From positions 19,328,642 to 19,392,641 of the forward strand of contig CM060121.1 in NCBI GenBank assembly GCA_030522415.1: a stretch of 64,000 nucleotides of DNA, read 5' to 3'. This document shows, in pieces, positions 34,701-47,700 of this stretch (position 1 is its first letter; each line of letters begins with the position of its first letter). Position numbers and translations under genes: made by a program. A model generated the notes under the pieces. That model had not been told where the DNA came from and did not search any database. It saw nothing but the letters and a program-made list of their open reading frames with translations. Source of the DNA: Channallabes apus. Its lineage: Eukaryota > Chordata > Actinopteri > Siluriformes > Clariidae.

Positions 34701-36268
34701 ATGATGTTCCATCCTTTGCAGCTCTAACAGCTTCAACTCTTCTTTTTTTAGTCAAAAAACTCTTCTAGGAAGGCTTTCCACAAGGTTTAGGAGAGTCTAT
34801 GGGAATTTTTGACCATTCTTCCAGAAGCGCATTTGTGAGGTCAGACACTGATGTTGGAATGAGAAGACTTGGCTCACAATCTCTGCTCTAATTCATTCCA
34901 AAGGTGTTGTATCAGGTTCGAGGTCAGGACTTTGTGCAGGCCAGTCAAGTTCTTCCACACAACTCGCTCATGCTTGTCTTTATGGACCTTGCTTTTTGCA
35001 CTGGTGCGCAGTCGTGTTGGAACTAGTGTGGGGTTGTTTTTCAGGAGTTGTCCTCAGTGAAAGGAACCAATAATGCTTTAGCATGCCAAGTCATTTTGGA
35101 AAATTTCATCCTTCCAAATTTGTGGAAAAAAGTTTGGGGATGGCCCCTTTGTGTTCCAACATAACTGCGCACCAGTGCACAAAGTAAGGTCCATGAATCC
35201 CTTATCCTTTTCCCATTGGACTTGGATGTTACTCAAGTTCATGTGAAGGCAGGCAAGCTAAGTTAAGTTAATCTAAGTTGACATTCATTCATCCATTCAT
35301 TCATTTTCTATACCGCTTAATCCTGTGTTCAGGGTCGGGGGGGACCTGGAGCCTATTCCAGGAGACTTCGGGCACTAGGCGGGTTACACCCTGGACAGGG
35401 TGCCAATCCATCGCAGGGCACACACACATACACACACCCACACACCCAATCACACACTACAGGCAATTTAGGAACGCCAATTAACCTAACCTGCATATCT
35501 TTGGACTGTGGGAGGAAACCGGAGTACCCGGAGGAAACCCACCAAGCAAGGGGAGAACATGCAAACTCCATGCACAAAGAGACGGGAATTGAGCCTGGCC
35601 GGGGAATCGAACCCAGACCCTGGAGGTGCAAGGCGACAGTGCTCTAAGTTGACATACGGTCTTTAAAATGTAAAATGTCTAGTAATAAAAGTTTATCTGC
35701 AAATATGTATATTTTAACGCTATGACACACACCCATTCGTGGAAGTGCACTTTTCTAGCTAATTATGTCACAAAGGCTTCCAAAGCAGGTGTTATGACCA
35801 TCCCTTTGCCCCCTTTTTTTCTTAGTGCCGGAAGAAGGATGAAGATCAAGAGGAAGATTCTTCATCCCACTAGGGTCATCTCTAGTGGGAAAATGAAATC
35901 TTATGTCAAAGCACAAAAAAGAAAAAATATGTTCTTTGTTACATTTATGCAAAGATCCACATGAAGATCTACAAATTGTCCAAAAGTGAGCCTGCACAAA
36001 CTAATGGATAATATTGATGTGGGGGATCTACATAGCTCGGGTTAGTCAAAAATGTTGAGATTGAATAATTATCTGCGCTCTTTTGATGTGAAATCTACCA
36101 GAAAATTAGCTTTGGTGAAAGCATTTGCCATCAAAGTCACATAATTAGATTATTAGAATAATCAAAGTTTCACAAACTTGGTACAATTACACTTGTTCTG
36201 AAAGAGAACATTCCTTAAAAGTGCAGCATCATGGAAATCAAGTAGCTATCAAAACAAGTTCAGGTTTT

Positions 36269-36305
<37 letters not shown>

Positions 36306-38330
36306 ATGGTTATTAATGGTTCATCTTTAAATCCATCACTAAAATGTGAAAGAATGCAGCACAACTGTGCATCCACCAAAATGCAGATACATTTATCTCT
36401 ATATTTATTTGTTTGTGGTTTTTTTTGTTTTTTTGTTTAGCACAGACCCTATGATTCGGGACACCACCAAAGCTCTGCGTTTTAGCCAAGCGCAGCAGAG
36501 GATGGCTATCAAAGAGACCTTTGACAATGTAATCTTTGCTGATGAAACAACTGTGGCTTTGGAGCGCTTTGCGTTAATGTGCTACAAAAAAAGGTGTCGG
36601 CGCGTAGCGAAACCTAAGGCCAAACATCCTGTAAAACTTCATGTTTGGCGGACCATATCCCGTCAGGAACCAGCACCAATAATTGTCTTTGAAGGTTAGT
36701 TCAATATAATGTAAAGCACATTTTACTTAACGAGAAACAGTAGCTGAATAGTTGATTAAATATGACTGAATTTCGACTTACTATAAGTTTACAGGAATTA
36801 TGGACTGGTATTATTATGAAGAAAGATGAATAAAATCTGCGCTGGTGCCATACATTCAACAACACTATAAAGGACCTCATCGCTTCTTCCAAGGTTAAAA
36901 ATAACGAGCTTGTGATATTTTAAAATTTCTGTTAGCAGAATATATGTGTGTTTTATAGTGTTCATAAATCATCAATGTGTTTTTATAATGTTTCTTTCAA
37001 TTTACGCTATAGACAATGACCTAAAGCATACAGCGAAGAGACAGTGTATTGCTGAGGTGGGGATCAACTGGGTGAAAACACCAGTCGAGTACCTGCCCTG
37101 TATATACCTGTGCCCCTGTGTTCGGTTATTTTAGATTAACTTGTTTAAGAAATGTTCACATGCAACTTGTTAAAATGTTTTCATTATTAATAAATAATAT
37201 TATAATAGCGCAAAACACAGGCACTACGGAATGACATCGACGTCTACTGATGCACATCCTGACAATGTTTGACTTTTATGGTACTTTCACTTAATGAATC
37301 TGCTACAAATAAAAAAAAAACACAAAGTACAGTATAAGATGACACAAAACCCATCATGCGTACTGTAGCGTTTCTAATTACACGTGATAAAATATTAAGT
37401 CTCACTGTGATAACGTTTACGTTGCTTAAATTCGATCCCAATAAGATTTAATTTCATTTAAATTCTAAATTCTAAACTCTAGACGAGCTGCGGCTCATTA
37501 ATTCTTGAGAGAATGAACTAAGGCCTGAGGCGTTAGTCTATAGTTATATAGCGCCACTCAGTGGTAAAAGCCAGCAAACGCACAAACCCAAATGCCGTCG
37601 TCGTGAGGCGCGGCGGTAAAAGTAGAATACCGCCTGTCTACCATTTGTAGTTCAAGGTGGTGTATACTTATGCATGCCTTTATATATTGTTTAACAATGA
37701 TACGGGGCATTCAGTAATTGATATTAACTCATACCAGTTAATATGTAACTGTAGGCACTGCACTTAACTGGAGATCTCAAATTCAAATTCAAATTCAAAT
37801 TTTATTAGTCACATACACAATCATACACAGTATAATATGCAGTGAAATGCTTTTATACGACCGCCAGTGACCTTAAAAAGAAAGAAAATAAGAAAATAAA
37901 ATCTTGTACGTAAAATAAATAATCAATAAAAAGGAAATACTAAGAAATAATTTTAACTAGTAAAATTTGTAAAATTAACTGTGCATAAGGGCATAATAAA
38001 ATATTGCAAAAATATAGAAATGTGGTATTAAAGTGACCGTGGTTGTGCAAAATGCATGAAAGGTGACATGTGCAATTGTCCAGATGTATGTATGAGTATT
38101 TAGTGCAAATCTTATATGGTAAGCTCTTATATGGAATGCTGTGCATTCTCTTATAATAAAAATCCTTTAAACACTTAATTTAATATTTACTCAAGCACAC
38201 CTGCTGAGTCATTTCGGACATGGCACACATCAGCGTTAACTTAACTAAAGGCTTAAGTGTTCAGACAGGGTGTGTCTCAGTCATCACCTGAGTTCAGATG
38301 TTCCTGGTGAGTTACACATAAGTGAATACA

Positions 38331-38367
<37 letters not shown>

Positions 38368-41300
38368 TGTTCTTGTTTTAATTAAAATTTTGTTATGCAA
38401 TACGCTATACAGTATGTCTGGTTTTGGAATTGTTTAGCCTAATAATATAAGTGCTAATAATATACTGTATAGCCATAACCCTATATTTGAACTGGTTTAT
38501 ATTCATGCTTGAATATGTGGAATAATAATTTGCCAGAATTTACTGCATCCTTCACTCCTCAAATCACTGAATGAGCTGGCAATGCTGGGCTGGGTGCTGA
38601 TATGCTGTTTTATCTGAATCATGGCCTGTTCTGCCTGAGTCATGTGCTGCTTTGCCCAAGCTGGGTGCACCATGGTTGCACCATGGTTTTGAGGATGTCA
38701 TGCTCTTAAGGAGTTTGTGCTCTTGACAAGCTTATGTACTGTATAAAGCTCATAAAACTTCCTTTCTTGTCCAGGCACAACTTTTGTTCCAAACAAATTC
38801 TCACCCAAGGTAGAAAAGGCAGCCTGTCCCTAGCCCATGTTGCTGTCTATGTTTCATGTCCACCTTTCTGCATCAAGCCATCATGGAAGTTACAGGGGGA
38901 CCAAGCACCAACCCAAAACCCATGCCAAGTTCCAGCATGCCAAGTTCCTCCTTAGTGCCATGACAATTTCCAGCCCATTACACATGTCTAGTCCTGGACT
39001 GGTGTCTATGCCAGGGTTCTTGAACTCCAGAAACTGTCCAACACAGTTTGATGATTATTCTGCACAAACACAGCTGATTTATCTAATCAGTTAATTACAC
39101 GTTTCATTGTGTGTGGTGAATTACAAACTGTGTTGGGCACAGGCCCTCCAGAATTGGAGTTTAAAAACCCTGGTCTATGCCAAGTTCCATCACAACCGTC
39201 ACCCCAAGCTCCCATTTACTGTATGTACCAGGCTCAGTTGCAGTTCAGTGTTTACTACCATGCTTTAGGTACAAAGCCTCAGAGTAAACTCTGCCACACA
39301 ATATGACAGCCTCAGCATTAGATGGCCATTTTTAAGTGGTGTGGTTGTCCTGGGCCACTTACAGTATAAAGGTGCTCTGGGATCTACCCCTTAGGAGACA
39401 GGTTCTGTCATGGTTTCCCTGTGGTGTTCCTGGATTTGTGATTTTGCACAGTCCTATTTTTGCACAGTGTCATATTTTAATGTTGTCAGCATTCTTGTTT
39501 GTTGTTTTGTTTAGTTTTTTTTTTTATTAAGTTCAGGTGTTCCTATTTAGCTTATCATTGGTGTTGGTGATTACGTTTCTTACATTATTTCATTCCATTT
39601 TATTCTCTGATTAAGCTTTCTGGATTCTATCTTTCTGGGACCATAAATGTATAAATGGTTGCTTATTCCTGATCAAATGTTTATACAGTGTATATGTGTT
39701 CGCACTGTCATTAATTACTAAAGTGTAACTGACCCTGGTAGATGCTCACTACAAAAACACAATTAAAGAAATATTTTATTATATTGTTTTAATTAAATCA
39801 TAACCAACAATTTACTGATAATCTGCATACAGTACTTACATGGCCATAAAAACAGCTGTGTGCTGATATATTTAATACATTGCAGTAAAATATGTGAATT
39901 TTTACATTTTATTTATTTATTTATTTATTTTGACAATTCAGTTTTGACATATTTTGGTACTTGTACTGTTTAACATGCTTGTATCTCCACGAAACCATGC
40001 ATAAAAAATTCTCTTCATATTTTATAACTTCTTGCCCCTTTTGAAAGTATTTTCTAAAAAAATTTGCAGGCAGATTGTGCATATGTTACAGGATAAACCA
40101 GTACACTGTTTGGATCAGTGACATCACCATTTAGAGCCATGTCAAGGAATAAACAAATAATTCTAAATATTTTTGCAGTTTGTTTTGTACAGCCCATACT
40201 CTATTCAAGGCACCTACAGTAAGGCGTTGCACTTTTTTGCATTGCGCCAATAAATGTATAACACAGAAAATTTAATTTTCATTAAAGAATAAGATCTGGT
40301 GTCTTGAGAGACTTGTACGTCAGGCAGGTTATATGAACAATATGAATCTGTCATGCTGATTCAAATAATCTCAGTCTGATGTTTCATCCATGGACCATAA
40401 AACATCTGTCATCTTTTGTACACCTTTCTAACCACAAGCTTCAGAATGCTAAGCCAATATATGTAGCTCTTCAACCTTGCATGCCTATACATACACACAT
40501 GATGTGTTCCGATTTTCAGTGGAAAACTAAACAGTAGAATGCTGTGACACAATTACATTTTGGAACAATAATTAATTACCGGACTAAATATACCGGACGG
40601 AAGTGTTCATGTAATATATACTGTAGCAATAGAATAGATAACATCAAACTGAAATTTATTACAAAACAGATAACTTTCCCTGCATATCTAGTCATCAGCT
40701 TTGAATATGTCCCTGCTGTGCTGTCTAATTTAAGAGCCTAAAGCAGGCACCAAACTGTTCTTCTTTGTATGTCTACACACCATTTTCTGCCTGGGCTCTG
40801 ACTGGGTGATAATACTCTCCCATGGTGTATCAGGCAGTTCTCAGCTTTCAAAAGCTGCATCCTGAAGGTTTCCACATCCTCTTCCTCTCAACAGTGCTGA
40901 ATGGCCAGCATTGAAATTTAGTATTGATAGTCCTGACTTGTTGAGGACAAACGTGTTGAGTGCGACTGATTTTAACTTTCTCTCTAATGCCATTATGCCA
41001 CTGTATCTGTACCGGATCTCCAGGCTTCAGCTGTGAGAAACTGGCTTCTTTAAAATGTTGGATCCTGGCAATGAAGCAAGAAACTCTTCCAAGGGCAAAA
41101 CAGTGTTTGCTAACTGACTTCACACTAGAGTGACACATGAAAAACTGCTTACTTGTGTTAAGGTATAATAAGGTAAGCTAGATAATGGCAGGCTTATTTC
41201 AGGAACATTTCTCAAGAGGAGGAAATAGAGAGGAGAGCAGGAAGTCATGAGCTCAATATACTGAGAAGGTGTAATGAGAAATTCTCATTCTTATTGTCCA

Positions 41301-41667
41301 GTAGAGGACTAAATCATATTCATATTGCAGAACTGAATTTTTGATTATGATTATGTGCCTGAGTTACATATTTACATGTGATTTTAAGTATGTGCCCACT
41401 TAAATCAGTTCTAGCATGTCTAAACTTAAAACAAAACCAAAGTCACTGAAAACTGGAATCTGGAATGTTGCTTAATGTTTATTACCTTTACATTTAGTAA
41501 GTGAAAAAGCAATAAATTTGAAGCTGCTAGAAAAACTACTGACCTGCTTGAGTGGATTTCCTTCGGGCCTTCTTGATGTCCTCTTCAGTCTTGTTGCTCA
41601 GTTTGATCTCCAGTTGCTGCGTCTTCACCTCCAGGTCCTTTTGCCTATCCGCCAAAGCCTTGCGAGC

Positions 41668-41735
<68 letters not shown>

Positions 41736-44700
41736 AATTTATCACTTCCAATTACCAAAATGTGTTTTGTTCCTCCTGTTTTATTCATAACTTATTCATA
41801 TTTTATTTTATTCATTAAATCTATTATCTCTGTTTGAACTGACTTTCCTATTGTCTGTACCTGTTTGGAGGAGAAATAAGTAAAGCATATAAATGCTGGC
41901 CCATTTCCTACCACTGTGGAGAACTGGTTAATTCCCCATAATGGGTAATAATGCGCTGTCAGGATTATCTACCCACATCTGTTGCTTTGGCTCTATCCAG
42001 GCTCATTATATGAAGCTCCTGACCTGGATCTGCATAATGCTATACATTGCTCCATCGCCACATGATTACCTGTCCGGAAAATAACATACAGTACGTGAGC
42101 TGGGATTTCTAATAAAGTGGCCAGTGAATTTAGCTATGTAGATACCATTAAATTGGTATCATTCTCTGTGTACCATAAGATAGGTCTCTTTTTTTTAACC
42201 ATGTAAAAGATACTTTGGATTCCTGTTTTATCCTTTGTGTTAGCCTCAATCATTTACTCAGAAGCCTTCAGAATGGCCTACACACTACAGCATTTTCATT
42301 TCTTCAGTAGTAAACAACTATTTTGTTGGTAGGAAGAAAAACATAGATCTGTCTCAGCCCAGTGCCTCACCCAGCCACCTGCTGAGGATGAGGCAATCTG
42401 GCCACAGATACAGTATGGTGTGGTGGTGATGCGTACAGCACAATCTGTTAATGCCATGGTTGCTCACTTACATTTGGACAACATTTTAAAGATATTTAAA
42501 CATAAATAAATATATACTAAAAAAAAACCCTGTACATTTTAAACCTTTAAATTTAGTCCTGTATCATAACCGGACTATGAGAATGTCATAGCAGATGTCA
42601 AAAATGTCATGTCAGTTCATGTCCAGTTGGAGAAAATACTGTAGTTATGTAACTATTCCTTGTAATTCCCATAGCTGACATTTTTACAGCTTAGATGGTC
42701 ATTTTTGCCAAATAATATTACATAATATGATCAAATATAAAATGCTTCCTCACTTGAAATAATCAGGCACTCCGATCTCACAGAAGTATGAGTGTGTGGT
42801 GTAGACTCATATAGACTCAAGCATCTATTGTGCAACATGAGTTTAGTGGGCAGTCGGGTATATCCGTGTTTTATCCAGCTAGCTTGCTGTGCGTGTCTCT
42901 ACAGGATTGGTTCTGAAGATATAATGAGCTGCTTCTTCCAGTTGCTAAGCTTGGCCAATTTAAAAGGGGGGTTTGTACTCTCACATTTGTTACTGAGGTT
43001 TGTTACCAAGGACAAAGATACTGTCTCAAAAGGTTGCCAGTGACAGACACAGAAAAAGACTGACCATCCCTTAGAGACCCTTTTTTTAAGAAGAAGAAGA
43101 AGAAGAATTGGTAGATTATATTTTACATAGACCTATACTGTATGTTTTATGCCTTTTGGCCTTTTGTCCACACACAAACCCTGCTTTGTAGGTCACTGAA
43201 TACTGACCTTTTTGAAAACTTCCTCCAGTTTCCTGTGGTGACGTGTAGACAAAAAAAACAAAAACATTTTTGGATTGTAAGAGCATCTGATATACTGTAT
43301 GTGTTGTATCTCCCTCCTGTGTTTGATGTCAGAGTAGGATATACTGTAGTAGTTGAGAACTATTTTTCCCTGGCTTCTGTCTGAACAACATGGGTTTCTT
43401 GTGAACAAAGGAAAAAAACTGTTAAAATAGCCTTTTAGCTATACATGTGGACTAGATCTTAATCTCTCTCTTTTTTTCTTAACCTAAAGTCTGCTTTTAT
43501 TACTGTATATAAATCTGCTGGATATAACAGATGCGATGGTGTACAGTTTTACAGGTGTACAATTTGCCTACAGCAGTTTTATCCTCCCCAGCTGAATCTT
43601 TTATCGCTAAATGTGCAAATTGCCCTCATTTTGTGTTTAGACTGAAGTTTAGACTGCCTGTAGTTATTATAATTATTGGCAGCCAGTTCTGGAGTAGCTC
43701 GTGTGTCACTCATCGTCTATATCGCTTTATTCTGTATTCAGGGTCGTGGGGGGCCTGGAGCTTATCCCAGGAGACTTACTGTAGGGCATGAGGCGGGGTA
43801 CGCCCTGGACAGGGTGGCAATACATCACAGGGCACACAGTCATTCACATACTACGGGCAATTTAGGAATGCCAATTAGCCTAATTACATGTCTTTTGACC
43901 ATGGGAGGAAATCAAAGTACCCGGGGGGAAACCCACTGAGCAGCGGGAGAAAATGCAAACTCCACACAGACAGAGACGGGAATCGAACCCAGACCCCAGA
44001 GGTGCAAGGCAACAGTGCTAACCACATCCATCCATCCATTTAGAAACCTCCGTAGTTCAACTATTCAATTCAATTTTATTGGTATTGCACTTTTAACAAA
44101 GCAGCTTTACACAATCAAAAAATGATAGAAGTTTGTATGAAATGTGAATGTGTATGAAATAAAATGATGATAAGATTTGGATAAGATTGGATTAGATAAC
44201 TAGGGATCATTGTGCCACTTGTATTTATTTTAACGACCGTGGTAGGACCTCTGGTCAACATTCACACACTATCGGCAATTTGTGAACGCCAGTTAGCCTA
44301 ATCTACTTCTTATAAGTTCTTATAAGAGGGTTCAGAGGAAACCCAACAAGTATGGAGAGAACATGCAAACTCCATGCACACTGAATTGAACACAGATCCT
44401 GAAGGTGCAATCGAAAAGCCACTAAGCCATCACCAGCTGTATGAAACATTTAAAAATTGAACAATACATGAACTGAATGCAACATATTTTCTGTGATAGA
44501 AAGTTAAAAAAGTGACAGTCATGGGAAAACTAGACCAAGTGACTACCCTGCTGCGTTAGCAATCATTATTTCATCTCTTGAAATAATCACACTAGTGGCT
44601 TTGTTTCATGATTTGCTACAAAACATGATATGACAGATCATACAGATCATAATTATAAAATATGTGCTAACTACAGTACATAAAAATATTAGGAAGGACA

Positions 44701-47700
44701 TTTAGGTGTAATGTTCTCAAATATGAAAGCTGTCATGATAGTTACTGTGTGGTTATGGTAACATGACACTCATACTGTATCACTGGATGTAAACGGCACA
44801 GAAGCTCATATCAGCATACAGTATGACATGGTTACAACATGGTTTTTCATGACAGATTTTCCTGACAGGGTTTAAGTAAGGTTTAAAGATGAAATGATAT
44901 AACTATAAGTAATAATATTCTAAAAATAGTCTGTGATGAGAGCTCTATAGAGATCATGATTATGGACCATACCTTCTCTACAGCAGCATAACGACTGACC
45001 AGCTGTTTCCGCAGGTCAGCAATGTGGTGGTCATATTTCTTCATGTCCTTCTTGAAGTTGTCCCCTCTGAATGTCAACAGTGGCTTCTCCACCTCACACT
45101 GAAGCTTTAAGGCAACAGTTGGACCGTTCACATGAAGAGGAAAAAAATCATTACTCTCATAACCAGCCCTTAACCACAGCCCACTCGCCCAACAATCCTG
45201 TCATCCATAGCCTTGTGTAGGTGTAGGTCAGTGTAAGTGCTGTAACCACACAAGTACTGTACCTGAGTGTGTGTGATGTGTGTGTGCATTTTTAGTGGGC
45301 AGCTGTGTTATCAGTGTGTGCATCCAGCTTTTTTGCTGTGTGTCTCTACAGGATTGGTGCTGCAGATATAATGAGTTGCTGCTTCCTGCTGCTAGACTTT
45401 TCCTTATTTTGGGGGATACATTTGAACCGGGTACAGAGTTCCTATCTTAGTAATAATTATTAAACTCTGAGAGAGCGCCATCTTTTTCATTGTGTCTCTG
45501 GAGTCCAGAAAGTTCCATGAATTATTCCTGTTTTTAGCAGCTGTACCAGAACATGTCTTTACTACTACTCTAAAAAGTAAAACCTATATTTGATGGGGTT
45601 TCTATAAAGTGTGTCTATAACAAAGGATGTTATTAATTAATTAATTTGTTTATTTATTTAAATCATGTTATTTCTATCTATTAGAACCTTTGTCCTTACA
45701 TGCTTTTTGGTAAAAGCAACATTTATTAAAAAACACACATTCAAAAAAACTAAACAAAAAATACAGTAAAAACTACTTGGTGACTGCAGGAAAGGAAACT
45801 AAATGTGTTCAATGGATTGTTGGAGAATGTTGATTAAGTATCATGGTCAAAGCTGTTACTGCCATTGTGGGTTTTAAAGAAGTCATGGACTACTTTGACA
45901 AAGCGCTGTCCTCATCTGCAAAAGAGATGCTGAAACTGGAAGTGGAAGTGGATGATGCATTGTCAACTAAACTTTTTGTATTATTTTATTAATTTATCTC
46001 AAGACTTTTTACTTTTTAAAAAGGTTCTGTATGCAACAAATTTGATTTTTACTTGTTTCAAATAGCTTCTAGTACAGAACACTACAGAAACACAATCAAG
46101 GTGCGGGATTGCTGTAGAAAAGTATGAGAGTTGGATTTATAGTGCTTTGCAAATAACTAACCAAAAAAGCTGTTTTCCCAAAACTGACAGAACAGATTTA
46201 TCTTGTTTTGCAGTGAAACCCATCATTTACACACAAATATGTGGGTGATACATATGGACAGATAGTCCATGTCTAATGTTAATTGTTTAAGCTTTTGCCC
46301 TTTTCACCATGAGACATCCCTCTCCAACAACTATTCAATTAATCTATTCATTATTTTATCCAACAATGGGTCTTTCTTCACAGCGTGATTTTCCTTACAT
46401 GTGTATTTTCAAGACAATACTACAGTATGTTTTGCTGGTTCCTACCTTTGAAGAGAATTTCAGGTGCACCTCTGCTTCATCAGCCAAACTTCTTTTTAGC
46501 TGGGCCCAAGCCTCACCGAGTGTCCTAAACCAAGACAGAATAGCCATTGGAGTGAAATAACGCTAGAATATACACACATGAATCACTCAGTCACTCTACA
46601 CACCCACACAGATGCCTGCCACTATCTGGTTTTACATACCCCTCTTCTTGAGCAGCAAGCGGAATCTGGGAAAGCTTGGAGAGGTTCTTGGCATACTCTT
46701 CTTCAATCTTTATTCTAGCACAGACAGAATATGCAGAAGAAAAACAGTCAGAACTGGCATCATGCTGTCCAGTAGGTAATGTCTGGCAAACAACTGAGGT
46801 ACTGACCATAAATCTGGTATAATAATATCGCTGGATACACCAACTGAGTTGAGTTTCCTGTTAATAATGTAATTACACACACAATGCGGGCATGGGGTAC
46901 AGCACTTGATGAGAATAAGCCATAGGCATAGTTGTGTAATAAGCCAGCATTGTTTTGAGGTAGGCAAAGAGACAGTGAGTCACTCTTCCCTAAAGCTGAA
47001 AGTAAGAAACCATGGGATTAAAGGAAATCTCATAAAATGAGCCACTCACAAAGAAATATCTTCAGCATAGGTGTCTTTTAATTTGTCTTGCACAGGGCCA
47101 TAAAAGTGGTCATTACAATCTATGTGATGAGCTGCTTTAATGAAAAACTGGTCAAGTTACAAATATGAGTAATACAAATGAAATCTAAGCTGTATGATTT
47201 ACCAAGATGCTCTAGGTACAGTACTATACTTTTCACATCAGGTTTTATAATACCTAAAACAGCAGGGCCATGATTTACAAAAGACCTTTCTACAGTACGT
47301 CTGGGTATTGTTTTCTGCTTCATTCATGTCATGTACAGGTATGTCACTACTACTACAAGACACTGGGTCTTTCATTTACATTTCACTTTGTGTTCATGTA
47401 CATATATGGAAATGCTCGTAGCTTAGCCTCTGTACCATGATATTTGTTTTCTTATTTACTTTATGGGCTCTTCACATTCTCAACAGAATACTAGATGCCA
47501 AAGGAACATAACATGCCACCAAAAATAAATATGGACTATTAAGGTCATGGGGTTCACAAAGGCAGCTGGCAGGGCAGGCTCTCACCACTGGAGAAACCTA
47601 CAGTACATGGTCACAAGAAGTGTGCATGAGGTAGCTCTTCACATACCATTCCAACAAGAGAACAGCAGCAAACGTTCATAGCTATCCAATATGAAATGAT

